Source of the DNA: a virus
DNA length: 47,852 bases
Direction: 5' to 3' (one strand)
Virus record (IMG/VR): IMGVR_UViG_3300022925_000041
Span: 1-47,852 of that record
A model generated the notes under the pieces. The model did no database searches, had not been told where the DNA came from, and saw only the letters and a program-made list of their open reading frames with translations. Positions 16,301-25,593 of the stretch are shown here, in pieces; the first letter of the stretch is position 1, and every line of letters starts with the position of its first letter. The position numbers and the translations under genes were made by a program.

Positions 16301-19246
16301 ATGAGTATACCTATTTCACAAAAAGTCGACCTACTTTATAAACAGGCATTCGGAGTCACTAAAACTGATACCGAATCTAACAAGAGCCCGAGTAACGAGG
16401 CAATAGCAAGTCCACTACTTAATCGTGGTGATACTTTATGGACTCAGGCTGATCAAATACCAGGAACAGCGGCAGCCGTTGCTAGTATTGTTCAAGCATA
16501 TACAGGATCTAACGCAGTCGAATGTACAGCAGATAATACTACTGTGCCAGTTGGCAGTGTTTACCCCACATGGAAAACTGATTTAACTTATTGGATTCCA
16601 GCAGAATTTGGTGCTACATATGCAGTCCAAGTTTGGGTAGATGATTCAGGAGTTGCCGATCCTACTTCAACAGGTACGCAAATATTTGCGGCAGGTTCAG
16701 GAGGAACAGGTGAGTTCTTCTATAACTATCAATCAGGTGTTCTCAACTTTATCGGAGAAACAATTCCGACTGCTCTAACAAGTAGCAAAGTTCTTTACAT
16801 CGTAGGTTATAGATACATTGGTAAAACAGGTGTTAACAACTTACCTGACTCACAGATTGGTAATTTAGACATAACTGATCAGACTATTACAGGTCAAGAT
16901 ACAGATGCTAATATCGTTCTTGTTGCAAATGGTACAGGTCAAGTAACAACATCAGGTAACATTACTGCTTCATACTATTATGGAGACGGTTCTCAATTAA
17001 CAGGTATTGACACATCAGGTGTTTCAAATGGTACATCAAATGTTCGTATTGCAGTCGCAGATGGCAATATTGAACTAAACGTTAACGGCGGACTAACAGC
17101 AAACGTTACTGATTCTGGCATGGTAATGACAAGTGGTAATTTAGACCTCGGTAATGTCATTGCAACAGGAGTAGGTACATTCACAGGCAATGTTTCAGCA
17201 GGAAATATTAGCACAGGTGGACAAGCAGACGTAACAGGTAATTTAACTGCCGGCAACGTAGACGGTGGTAACTTAGTAACAGCATCATTCTTTACAGGTA
17301 CATTAATCGACGGTACATCAAATATCACAGTCAACAACAATGGTAACATTGATTTAGTAGCCGCAGGAAACACAACTGCTGTTATTACTGATACTGGAGC
17401 AAACATTGTTGGTACGATTAATGCTAACGGTACAGGTACTTTAGGAGCATTAATTACTCCGACTGTTACTGGTACTACAGGTAACTTAACATTAACAGCG
17501 GGTTCATCAGATGATTACGTTGAGATCAGACCTACAGGTACTGGTCAAGTTCACGTAGGTGGATTTAGAATCGAATCTGTTGGGACACCAACAGCATCAA
17601 CTGACGCCGCTACTAAGCAGTACGTAGATGACGTAGCACAAGGACTTGCAGTTCATGCACCTTGTGTCGTAGCATCAACAGATACATTGGCAACAATGTC
17701 TGGTGGTACTGTAACATATGACAATGGCACATCAGGTGTCGGAGCGACTCTTACAATTGCTGGCTCAACATTAACAGCAATTGATGGAGTAACTTTAAGT
17801 ACAGATGATAGAATTTTAATTAAAGACGAATCTACATCAGCACACAATGGTATCTATGTATACACAAGTTCAACTGTCTTAACAAGAGCATCAGACTTTG
17901 ATACACCAACTGAAATGGCAGGCGGTGACTTTACATTTGTATCACAAGGTACAGTTTATAACGATACTGGATGGGTAATGACAGATCCAGTAACAACAGT
18001 TGGTACTTCTGACGTTAACTTTGTTCAGTTCTCTGGCGCAGGATCATTCACAGCAGGTGCAGGTCTTACATTAACAGGTACTGAATTCTCTGTCAACGTT
18101 GATGGCTTAACAACAGATATTCAAGGCGGAAACGTAGTTGTTAAAACTTCTGCTCAGTTGACTACTCCAAATATCGGAGAGGCAACAGGTACAAGTTTAA
18201 CTGCAACTGGTAATGTAGCAGGTGGTAACTTAACAACAACAGGTGTTGTAAGTGCTACAGGTAACGTAGTCGGCGGTAACTTAACAACAGCAGGTGTTGT
18301 AGATGCAACTGGCAATATATCAGGTGGTAACTTAACAACAAGTGGTGTTGTAAGTGCAACTGGTAACGTAGCAGGTGGTAACTTAACAACAGGCGGTGCA
18401 ATCGAAGCAACAGGTAATATTGACTCTACAGGCGGTATCTTTAATGGTGATGGTTTTGGACTATCAAATATCCCAGCCGCAAACATTACAGGCTTAAGTC
18501 TTTCAGGTATCGCAAATGGTACATCTAATGTAGACATTGCATCTGTAGACGGTAACATCACAATGGGTGTTAACGGTACTGGGGACGTAGTAGTTGTATC
18601 AGACGGTGGAATTGAAGTAACAGGTACAGCAGACGTTAGTTCTACTGTAACAGCACCCGCATTTACTGCTAACACAGGCTTATTCACTGGTGACGGTGGC
18701 GGTTTATCTAATGTAGCAGGCGGCAACGTAACTGGTGAAGTATCATTTGCGGCGACTGCTAACGCAGTAGCAGGTGCTAACGTATCAGGTCAAGTAGCAA
18801 ACGCACTTGTATCAGGTACTGTATATACAGCGGCACAGCCTAACATTACTTCTGTAGGTACTTTAACAAGTGTTGAAGTAAGTGGTACAGCAAATGTAGC
18901 AGGTAACTTGAACGTCGGTACTAGTGAGATTTCAACACTAGCGGCAGGAACAGTAACTACTACAACTACATCTCAGACAGCAATTGCTAGTTTTGCAGTT
19001 ACAGGAATAAACGGAATTGAATTCTTAGTAAAAGGTATAGACTCAACATCAGGTAATGTAAGTGTTGCTTCAGTGTTAACAGTTACAGATGGTTCTACAG
19101 TTGATTACTCAGTTTATGGTCAATCATATTTGACAGGTAGTCCGGGTACATTAGCAGTAGGCTTAAACGGTAGTGACTTAGAATTGTTGGTAACACCAGC
19201 ATCAACTAACTCAACTGTTTGGGTTACACAATATAGGTTCATTTAA
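16301..19246 (+). CDS. Large repetitive tail-fibre protein with 17-residue tandem repeats
   Basis: The protein has 981 residues. The N-terminal about 180 residues are distinct (SQKVDLLYKQAFGVTKTDTE, then a globular-looking region to YIVGYRYIGKTG) and probably form an attachment domain. Beta-repeat modules follow. Residues about 421-595 are closely related in protein and DNA to residues about 828-1003 of the gene at 20871. A 51-bp tandem repeat lies at 18203-18406, and an FAATANAVAGANVSG unit near 18745. The C-terminal domain (about 100 residues) resembles those of the genes at 12508 and 19249. Little RBS is visible; it starts two bases after the previous stop, suggesting coupling. Long tail fibre is the likely role. 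Confidence 0.72.
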   Translation: MSIPISQKVDLLYKQAFGVTKTDTESNKSPSNEAIASPLLNRGDTLWTQADQIPGTAAAVASIVQAYTGSNAVECTADNTTVPVGSVYPTWKTDLTYWIPAEFGATYAVQVWVDDSGVADPTSTGTQIFAAGSGGTGEFFYNYQSGVLNFIGETIPTALTSSKVLYIVGYRYIGKTGVNNLPDSQIGNLDITDQTITGQDTDANIVLVANGTGQVTTSGNITASYYYGDGSQLTGIDTSGVSNGTSNVRIAVADGNIELNVNGGLTANVTDSGMVMTSGNLDLGNVIATGVGTFTGNVSAGNISTGGQADVTGNLTAGNVDGGNLVTASFFTGTLIDGTSNITVNNNGNIDLVAAGNTTAVITDTGANIVGTINANGTGTLGALITPTVTGTTGNLTLTAGSSDDYVEIRPTGTGQVHVGGFRIESVGTPTASTDAATKQYVDDVAQGLAVHAPCVVASTDTLATMSGGTVTYDNGTSGVGATLTIAGSTLTAIDGVTLSTDDRILIKDESTSAHNGIYVYTSSTVLTRASDFDTPTEMAGGDFTFVSQGTVYNDTGWVMTDPVTTVGTSDVNFVQFSGAGSFTAGAGLTLTGTEFSVNVDGLTTDIQGGNVVVKTSAQLTTPNIGEATGTSLTATGNVAGGNLTTTGVVSATGNVVGGNLTTAGVVDATGNISGGNLTTSGVVSATGNVAGGNLTTGGAIEATGNIDSTGGIFNGDGFGLSNIPAANITGLSLSGIANGTSNVDIASVDGNITMGVNGTGDVVVVSDGGIEVTGTADVSSTVTAPAFTANTGLFTGDGGGLSNVAGGNVTGEVSFAATANAVAGANVSGQVANALVSGTVYTAAQPNITSVGTLTSVEVSGTANVAGNLNVGTSEISTLAAGTVTTTTTSQTAIASFAVTGINGIEFLVKGIDSTSGNVSVASVLTVTDGSTVDYSVYGQSYLTGSPGTLAVGLNGSDLELLVTPASTNSTVWVTQYRFI
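18203..18406 (+). repeat. Four tandem 51-bp coding repeats
   Basis: Units begin at 18203, 18254, 18305 and 18356, with a partial fifth at 18407. Each encodes A-T-G-N-[VI]-x-G-G-N-L-T-T-x-G-V-V-x (17 residues), likely one rung or turn of a beta-helical fibre shaft. Confidence 0.9.
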
Positions 19247-19248
19247 TA

Positions 19249-20796
19249 ATGGGAATTAGATCCTTTAACTCAGTTGGAGGGTTTTCGGTAGCCGAAACAC
19301 CCGTTGAGATAGTCAGTAACATAGGTAATGTTACACCTACTAACTTAGATGTTAGTAGTGGACTATCTGATCTAGGTGCTATTGGCAATATTACGATTAC
19401 TGGAGGCTCCGCAAACCAAGCAATCATCACTGATGGTTCAGGTACATTATCATTTGGTGATGCAGGTCTTGCGGCTAATACAGCCGCAGTTATGCCCTAC
19501 ATCATCAATGCATCTGAATCATATACAGTTGGCGCTAACCTTCAGGGTCTATTTTCGCAACCTATAGAGATCGACGGTGAATTAGATGTAGAAGGTATTC
19601 TTATCGAAGTAGGTGTCTCTCAAAATGCAGAATCATCACAGATTTATTTTGATAATTCAGGTACATTCTATGGTAACACAGGATTTACATTTAATATAAA
19701 TTCTGGTAACGTAGATATACCGGGTAACGTTAATCCAACAGGAAATATTATTCCTTCAGGTAACGTAACTTATGATTTAGGATCATCAACTGCTAGATGG
19801 AAAGACCTTTATCTTTCTGGTTCATCTATCTATATAGGCACTTCAAAAATAGAAGAAGACAGTAACGGAAATGTCATCATTACTAATGGCGACGGTGGAC
19901 GGTTTATATTTAGTGGTTCTTCAGATTGGAATGAATATGCTATAGAAAATGGAACATCTAATGTTTCTATAGACTCTCCTAATGGAGATGTAACAATGGG
20001 TGTTGGTGGAAACGCAGATGTTTTCACAATGACAACATCAGGTGTTTTAACTACGACAGGTAATGTCGTACCATTAGGTATTAAAACAGACAACTATTAC
20101 TATGCAAACGGAGCCGCAATTACTTTTGGTGAAACAGCGGCTGGATCAGATACACAAGTACAGTTTAATGACAATGGGTCATTTGGTGCATCAGGTAATT
20201 TAACATTTGCAGATGCTTCGGGATTATTAACAGCATCAGGTAATGTAGTAGGTAATAACTTTATCTCTACATCTGGCACAATGCTATTTGGCACTGGTGC
20301 CGGACAAGGAACAATTTCTGTGGATACAGGCACAACAACTGCCGGTGTATTCACAACTACCATGACTGACGTTAACATTGGTTTGAATGCTAACGTTGTA
20401 ATATGTGGTACAGGTAAAACATTAACAGCACGTGGTAACGTGTCTGCGGATAACTTAAATTCAACAACGTTATCTGTTGATGATTTGTATAGTAGTAGAA
20501 CAGCAGTTTCAGTAGGTAGTGCAAACACTACTATTGATACGTTTGCCGCATCTACTTACAGATCAGCAAAATATACAATTAAAGTTTCTGATAACACAGG
20601 TTATCAGGCAATTGAAGTATTATTAGTACATGACGGTGTAACTCCAATAATGACAGTATACGGTTCTATATCGACAACAAGTGCAGATTTAATAACATTA
20701 TCTACTGTAATGTCAGGATCTAATGTATTGTTAAGAGCATCACCAGAAAACAGTAGTACAAGTGTTAATTTAATGGGTACGTATGTCCCAGACTAA
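19249..20796 (+). CDS. Repetitive tail-fibre/structural protein, paralogue 3
   Basis: The protein has 515 residues. The N-terminal cap (IRSFNSVGGFSVAETPVEIV) is shared with the genes at 12508 and 14127. In order there follow a variable region, the phage-fibre unit YDLGSSTARWKDLYLSG (residues about 175-191), the NGTSNVSI unit, a TDNYYYANG unit also present twice in the next gene, and one SDTQVQFNDNGSFGASGNLT module. The C-terminal about 100-residue domain (ISVDTGTTTAGVF and YRSAKYTIKVSDNTGYQAIE) is related to those of the genes at 12508 and 16301. It starts two bases after the upstream stop. Fibre or fibre-accessory role inferred. Confidence 0.72.
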   Translation: MGIRSFNSVGGFSVAETPVEIVSNIGNVTPTNLDVSSGLSDLGAIGNITITGGSANQAIITDGSGTLSFGDAGLAANTAAVMPYIINASESYTVGANLQGLFSQPIEIDGELDVEGILIEVGVSQNAESSQIYFDNSGTFYGNTGFTFNINSGNVDIPGNVNPTGNIIPSGNVTYDLGSSTARWKDLYLSGSSIYIGTSKIEEDSNGNVIITNGDGGRFIFSGSSDWNEYAIENGTSNVSIDSPNGDVTMGVGGNADVFTMTTSGVLTTTGNVVPLGIKTDNYYYANGAAITFGETAAGSDTQVQFNDNGSFGASGNLTFADASGLLTASGNVVGNNFISTSGTMLFGTGAGQGTISVDTGTTTAGVFTTTMTDVNIGLNANVVICGTGKTLTARGNVSADNLNSTTLSVDDLYSSRTAVSVGSANTTIDTFAASTYRSAKYTIKVSDNTGYQAIEVLLVHDGVTPIMTVYGSISTTSADLITLSTVMSGSNVLLRASPENSSTSVNLMGTYVPD

Positions 20797-20816
20797 AAAT
20801 CAATACGGGAAATAAC

Positions 20817-20824
20817 GATAAATA
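20817..20824 (+). promoter_or_regulatory. Late-type promoter box GATAAATA
   Basis: The box is 46 bases upstream of the ATG at 20871, in a 74-bp gap. Confidence 0.55.
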
Positions 20825-20870
20825 GAATTATGCTGAAAAGGCAAATTTAACTATAATAGGGTAATAGGAA

Positions 20871-23800
20871 ATGTTAATATTAAAACAAAATACGGCGGCA
20901 TCAGTCCCCACCCCGGCTGCGGGAAAAGGTACAATCTTCTTAAGTGATTCAGATGTACTGTCAGTCAAAAAGAGTTCGGGATCGGTCGAATCGTTCCCTA
21001 CAGTAAGTGGTTCAAATACGCAGGTCTTCTTTAATGATGACAATGCTATTAATGGTAATGCAAACTTAACATTTGATAAAGCCACTAGTGTTCTTACTGT
21101 TACAGGTAATGTAGGCGCTACTAGAATTTTAACAGACAATCTGTTATATGCTAATGGTAATCCATACGATTTTCAACAGCCAGCAGGTTCAAACACGGAA
21201 GTTATCTTTAATGATGAAGGTGATTTCGGTGCAGATTCAACATTTACCTTTGACAAAACAACTGATACCCTATCAGCAACTAATGTTGTTGCAACTGCAT
21301 TAACAGGTGAATTACAAACTGCATCTCAAACTAATATTACAAGTGTTGGTACCCTAACATCACTATCAGTAACAGGTAATTCAGATGCTGGAAACCTTAA
21401 TGCAACTAGTACAGTAAGCGGTACAGACTTAAGCCTTTCAGGAAATGCAACTGTCGGTGGAAACTTAACAGTTAACGGCAATCTTACGTATGTTAATGTA
21501 AATTCTTTCGATGTCGAAGATCCAATTATTACAATGGGAGGTGGCCCAAACGGAGCGGCTCCTACTTCAGATGACGGTAAAGATAGAGGTACAGCATTAC
21601 AATATTATGACGGCGGTGCAATTGTAGGATTCATGGGTTGGGATAACTCAGGATCAGAGTTTATTTTCGGTGCTGATGTTACTAACACAGACGAAGTAAT
21701 CTCAGTTAACACATACGGTAACGTTCACGGTAACGTATTCATAGGTGATGCAGGTGGATTATCTAACGTAATCGCCGCAAATATTTCAGGTACAGTAGCA
21801 AACGCAACTCACTCATCAACAGCAAATACAATAGTTGATGCGGCACAACCTAACATTACAAGTGTTGGTACGTTAACAAGTGTTATTGGTGGAGAAGGTT
21901 CTTCATCAGACTTCGGAAACGCAACAGCAATATTCGGCAAAGACAACACAGGATCATCATTAGGTGATAACATCGGTGTTGTTGGTGAAGCCGCGGCAAA
22001 CTCAACAGCAGGCATCAATGGTATTGGTGTATACGGATACGGCGCAACAAACGGATCAGATAAAGGTACTGGTGTTTATGGACAAGGTGTCATAGGAGAC
22101 ACTAATGATACTGGAGCGGCAGTAGGTGTACGAGGTACAACAGCCGGAGTACATGCTAGTGGTATGAACGTAGGTTTATACGGTCTTGCTTCTGGTTCTA
22201 GTGTTTCTAACTATTCTTTGTATCTTGTACAAGGTAGTATCGGAACTATAGAAAACCCAATTACATGGGAAGTTGCAGATAACGAAGCAGGTGCATTAAG
22301 ATGGAGTTCAGCAGGTAAAGCAAACATCTTTATGATCGAATCTACTGACAATGCTGAAGGTATTTCAACAACAGGTTACTTAAACGTAACAGGTAATATT
22401 ACTGCAACAGCAGGTATTAAAACAGACAACTATTATTATGCAAACGGAGCACCAGTTGACTTTCAACAGCCAGCAGGTTCAAACACGGAAGTTATCTTTA
22501 ACGATGACGGAGATTTCGGAGCAGATTCAACATTTACATTTGATAAAGACACTAACGTCTTATCAGCAACAACTGTAACAGCAACTACATTAAATGGTAC
22601 TTTAGGTACTGCATCACAAACTAACATTACTTCAGTAGGAACATTAGGTTCATTATCTGTAACAGGTAATGTTGGTGCAGGTAACGTTAATGGTACAGGC
22701 GGTGTATTCACATACGTATCAGGAGATGGTGCTAACTTAACATCAACTGCTGGTGCTAATGTAACAGGAGAAGTATCATTCGCCGCAACAGCAAATGCAG
22801 TAGCAGGTGCTAATGTAAGCGGAGAAGTTAACTTTGCAGCCACAGCAAACGCAGTAGCAGGTGCTAATGTCAGTGGTGAAGTAGACTTTGCGGCAACAGC
22901 AAATGCAGTAGCCGGCGCAAACGTATCTGGTACAGTTGCTCTTGCTTCAGTAGCAGGCACAGTGTCAGGAGCCGCACAAGCAAACATTACATCATTAGGT
23001 ACATTAACTGGTTTAGGTGTCAACGGTACAATTACTGCTTCAGCAATCACAGCAAACACAGGAGTGTTTACAGGTGATGCAGGTGGTTTATCAAACGTAG
23101 TCGGCGCTAATGTAACAGGTACAGTATCAAGTGCTACAACAGCAGGTACTGTAACAACAGCCGCACAACCTAACATTACTTCAGTAGGAACTTTAAGTTC
23201 TGTAACAACTTCTGGTAATGTTGATACAACAGCAAACGTTGTAACTGATGATATTGTTGGTAAAACAGGCGGAGTTACAATTACAGCAATCGGCACAGAT
23301 CAACCTATCTCATTAGTAACAACAGGAACAGGTTCAGTTGATGTAAACTCAGCAAGAATTACAGAACTAGCAACACCAACAGCCGCAACAGATGCCGCAA
23401 CAAAAGCATATGTTGACAGTGTTGCAGAAGGTTTACACGTACATGAGTCTTGTGAAGTTGCAACTACAGGAACACTTACATCTATCACAGGTGGAACAAT
23501 CACTTATGATAATGGAACATCAGGTGTTGGAGCAACATTAACAACATCTTCTGGTAACTTTGATACAATTGACGGACAATCATTCTCAAACGGAGAAAGA
23601 ATTCTTGTTAAAGACGAATCAACAGCCGCAAACAATGGTATTTACGTTAAAACATCATCTACAGTTCTGACAAGAGCAGATGATTTCGACACACCAACTG
23701 AAATGGCAGGTGGAGATTTCACATTCGTATCAACAGGTACACAATACAACGATACAGGTTGGGTAATGACTGATGCAGTAGCAACAGTTGGTACTAGTGC

Positions 23801-25037
23801 AGTAAATTTTGTTCAGTTCTCAGGTGCTGGTACATTTACAGCAGGCGCAGGTCTTACACTAACTGGCTCAGAGTTCTCTATTACAGATACAGCAGTATCA
23901 GCCGCATCTTACGGTAATGGAACTCACAATGCAACATTTACAGTTAACAGCAGAGGTCAATTAACAGCGGCGGCTAACGTTGCTATTACAGCAAATGCTG
24001 AAGCATTGACAGGCACAACTCTTAACTCAAGTGTTGTAGACTCATCATTAACATCAGTTGGTACAATTGATACAGGTGTATGGCAAGGTACAGCAATTGG
24101 AGCGGCTTATGTTTCAACACTTAACCAAAACACAACAGGTTATGCCGCAACTGTTTCAAGTGCCGCACAACCTAACATTACTTCTGTCGGTACACTAACA
24201 GGATTAACAGTATCATCTACAATCTCTGGTTCAATTGACGGATCAGCCGCTTCTGCTACAACAGCAGGTAGTGTAGATAACTCTGTTACATTTAACAACA
24301 GTGGTTCAGGTGCAACTTCAGGCACAACATTCAATGGTGGAACAGCAAGAACTGTTTCTTATAACACTATTGGAGCACCTAGCACAACTGGTACAAATGC
24401 ATCAGGTACTTGGGGCATCAACGTCTCAGGTTCAGCCGCTTCTGCTACAACAGCAGGCACAGTAACTACTGCGGCTCAACCCAACATCACATCTGTTGGT
24501 ACTCTTAGTTCATTAACTGCATCTGGTCAGATTCAGGGTGGATCTTTACGATCAACTACACTGACAACAGGTAGTAACTCAACAGCAGGTTCAGTCACAG
24601 GTGATTGGACTCTGACTGCAGGTTCTACATGGAATGCAACATATGCTGACTTGGCGGAGAAATACACAGCAGACTCAGACTATGAGCCTGGTACAGTTGT
24701 AGTATTCGGAGGAGATGCAGAACTATCAGTAACAGGACAACATGCAACACATACTGTTGCAGGTATTGTAACAACTAATCCTGCTCAAGTCTATAATGCA
24801 GAATGTACTGCAGGCGAGGGTGAATTTGTTGTAGAACTAGCACTGATCGGTCGTGTACCATGTAAAGTAATCGGCCCAATTGAAAAAGGTGATCTAATTG
24901 TTACTTCTGATCAAGCAGGATTTGGATGTAAGGGTGATCCTGATAACATCAAGCCCGGTAGTGTAATCGGTAAAGCAATCTCGGCATTTAATGATGGCCT
25001 AGACGGCGTAGTCGAAGTACTAGTAGGCAAAAACTAA
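20871..25037 (+). CDS. Very large tail-fibre protein with C-terminal chaperone/autoprotease-like domain
   Basis: The protein has 1388 residues, the largest in the window. The N terminus (AAGKGTIFLSDSDVLSVK) differs from the other fibres. The body has NTEVIFNDxGDFGADSTFTF modules, seven [AT]-x-Q-x-NITS[VL]GTL units, a segment common in marine phage fibres (FDVEDPIITMGGGPNGAAPT and ALQYYDGGAIVGFMGWDN), three 18-residue tandem repeats, and the 175-residue block shared with the gene at 16301. The C-terminal about 140 residues begin with TYADLAEKYTADSDYEPGTV and look like a compact beta domain found at the ends of phage fibres. An intramolecular chaperone or self-cleaving role is possible (inference). 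RBS taggaa precedes the ATG. A strong terminator follows. Confidence 0.75.
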   Translation: MLILKQNTAASVPTPAAGKGTIFLSDSDVLSVKKSSGSVESFPTVSGSNTQVFFNDDNAINGNANLTFDKATSVLTVTGNVGATRILTDNLLYANGNPYDFQQPAGSNTEVIFNDEGDFGADSTFTFDKTTDTLSATNVVATALTGELQTASQTNITSVGTLTSLSVTGNSDAGNLNATSTVSGTDLSLSGNATVGGNLTVNGNLTYVNVNSFDVEDPIITMGGGPNGAAPTSDDGKDRGTALQYYDGGAIVGFMGWDNSGSEFIFGADVTNTDEVISVNTYGNVHGNVFIGDAGGLSNVIAANISGTVANATHSSTANTIVDAAQPNITSVGTLTSVIGGEGSSSDFGNATAIFGKDNTGSSLGDNIGVVGEAAANSTAGINGIGVYGYGATNGSDKGTGVYGQGVIGDTNDTGAAVGVRGTTAGVHASGMNVGLYGLASGSSVSNYSLYLVQGSIGTIENPITWEVADNEAGALRWSSAGKANIFMIESTDNAEGISTTGYLNVTGNITATAGIKTDNYYYANGAPVDFQQPAGSNTEVIFNDDGDFGADSTFTFDKDTNVLSATTVTATTLNGTLGTASQTNITSVGTLGSLSVTGNVGAGNVNGTGGVFTYVSGDGANLTSTAGANVTGEVSFAATANAVAGANVSGEVNFAATANAVAGANVSGEVDFAATANAVAGANVSGTVALASVAGTVSGAAQANITSLGTLTGLGVNGTITASAITANTGVFTGDAGGLSNVVGANVTGTVSSATTAGTVTTAAQPNITSVGTLSSVTTSGNVDTTANVVTDDIVGKTGGVTITAIGTDQPISLVTTGTGSVDVNSARITELATPTAATDAATKAYVDSVAEGLHVHESCEVATTGTLTSITGGTITYDNGTSGVGATLTTSSGNFDTIDGQSFSNGERILVKDESTAANNGIYVKTSSTVLTRADDFDTPTEMAGGDFTFVSTGTQYNDTGWVMTDAVATVGTSAVNFVQFSGAGTFTAGAGLTLTGSEFSITDTAVSAASYGNGTHNATFTVNSRGQLTAAANVAITANAEALTGTTLNSSVVDSSLTSVGTIDTGVWQGTAIGAAYVSTLNQNTTGYAATVSSAAQPNITSVGTLTGLTVSSTISGSIDGSAASATTAGSVDNSVTFNNSGSGATSGTTFNGGTARTVSYNTIGAPSTTGTNASGTWGINVSGSAASATTAGTVTTAAQPNITSVGTLSSLTASGQIQGGSLRSTTLTTGSNSTAGSVTGDWTLTAGSTWNATYADLAEKYTADSDYEPGTVVVFGGDAELSVTGQHATHTVAGIVTTNPAQVYNAECTAGEGEFVVELALIGRVPCKVIGPIEKGDLIVTSDQAGFGCKGDPDNIKPGSVIGKAISAFNDGLDGVVEVLVGKN
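22767..22928 (+). repeat. Three tandem 54-bp coding repeats
   Basis: Units begin at 22767, 22821 and 22875. Each encodes G-E-V-[SND]-F-A-A-T-A-N-A-V-A-G-A-N-V-S. Synonymous codon differences between units show they are not very recent duplications. One related unit lies in the gene at 16301. Confidence 0.9.
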
Positions 25038-25077
25038 TTCTAACTACCTTAGAATCGTTAAGTCACACTTAACATGT

Positions 25078-25103
25078 AGAGAGAGTCGAAAGACTCTCTT
25101 TCC
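25078..25103 (+). terminator. Strong hairpin terminator with GAAA tetraloop
   Basis: The AGAGAGTC/GACTCTCT stem is extended by G-T and A-T pairs, closed by a GAAA loop at 25088-25091 and followed by TTTCC. It ends the fibre-gene transcript. Confidence 0.8.
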
Positions 25104-25135
25104 ATATATGGAATTTGTTCGACAACCTGATTTAA

Positions 25136-25143
25136 GATAAGTA
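25136..25143 (+). promoter_or_regulatory. Variant late-type box GATAAGTA, 5 nt before ATG
   Basis: GATAAGTA-GATAT-ATG. It has one mismatch to GATAAATA, with the same five-base gap as the other leaderless candidates. Confidence 0.3.
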
Positions 25144-25148
25144 GATAT

Positions 25149-25586
25149 ATGAATACTTTTACGATGAGTTTCGATACTCGGATGGCTGAATGGTATCAAT
25201 TGCGTGAATCACTAAAAGATTCAGATTTAGAAAAAATATGTATAGACGTAGATAAATTTTGGCAACAATGTCCACTAAATAACTATTATCTACATCCACA
25301 TGATATAAAAGATTGGCCCAATCCATGGCAACTCTTACAAGATAATCATTACTGTTTTTATGCACGTGCATTGGGTAACATATATACTTTGGCAATATTG
25401 GGCATAAAAGGTGTTGACTTAGTATCAGCAATAGATTATACTGATACAGAAGTAGTATTAGTCCTAGTAGACAACGCAAAGTATGTGTTGAATTACTGGC
25501 CGGACTCTGTAGTAAATACAGTGCTGTCGGATTTTAAGAATGTCAAGCATATTGACATAGAACCGTTGTATAACAAAATAAATTAG
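25149..25586 (+). CDS. Conserved-looking protein of unknown function next to nrdA
   Basis: The protein has 145 residues. I recognise no family. It is rich in Trp/Tyr/Asp, with MAEWYQLRESL, VDKFWQQCPLNNYYLHPHDI and DWPNPWQLLQDNHYCFYARA. It looks like a soluble globular protein with a helical N-terminal half and a beta C-terminal half (VLVLVDNAKYVLNY). It ends 7 bp before nrdA and is probably cotranscribed with it. No Shine-Dalgarno sequence precedes the ATG at 25149; a second in-frame ATG at 25164 is an alternative. Its link to nucleotide metabolism is only by neighbourhood. Confidence 0.65.
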   Translation: MNTFTMSFDTRMAEWYQLRESLKDSDLEKICIDVDKFWQQCPLNNYYLHPHDIKDWPNPWQLLQDNHYCFYARALGNIYTLAILGIKGVDLVSAIDYTDTEVVLVLVDNAKYVLNYWPDSVVNTVLSDFKNVKHIDIEPLYNKIN

Positions 25587-25593
25587 GTAAAGA

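Noticed and set aside
18203-18457. Regularly spaced repeats resembling a CRISPR array
   Set aside because: The 51-bp units are contiguous, in frame and coding, without unique spacers. The same applies to the 54-bp units at 22767.
22463-23296. 277-codon Pro/Val/Thr-rich frame on the minus strand
   Set aside because: It is antisense to the repetitive fibre gene. Similar long reverse frames occur at 17000-18726 and elsewhere, simply because Gly/Asn/Thr/Ala codons lack reverse stops.
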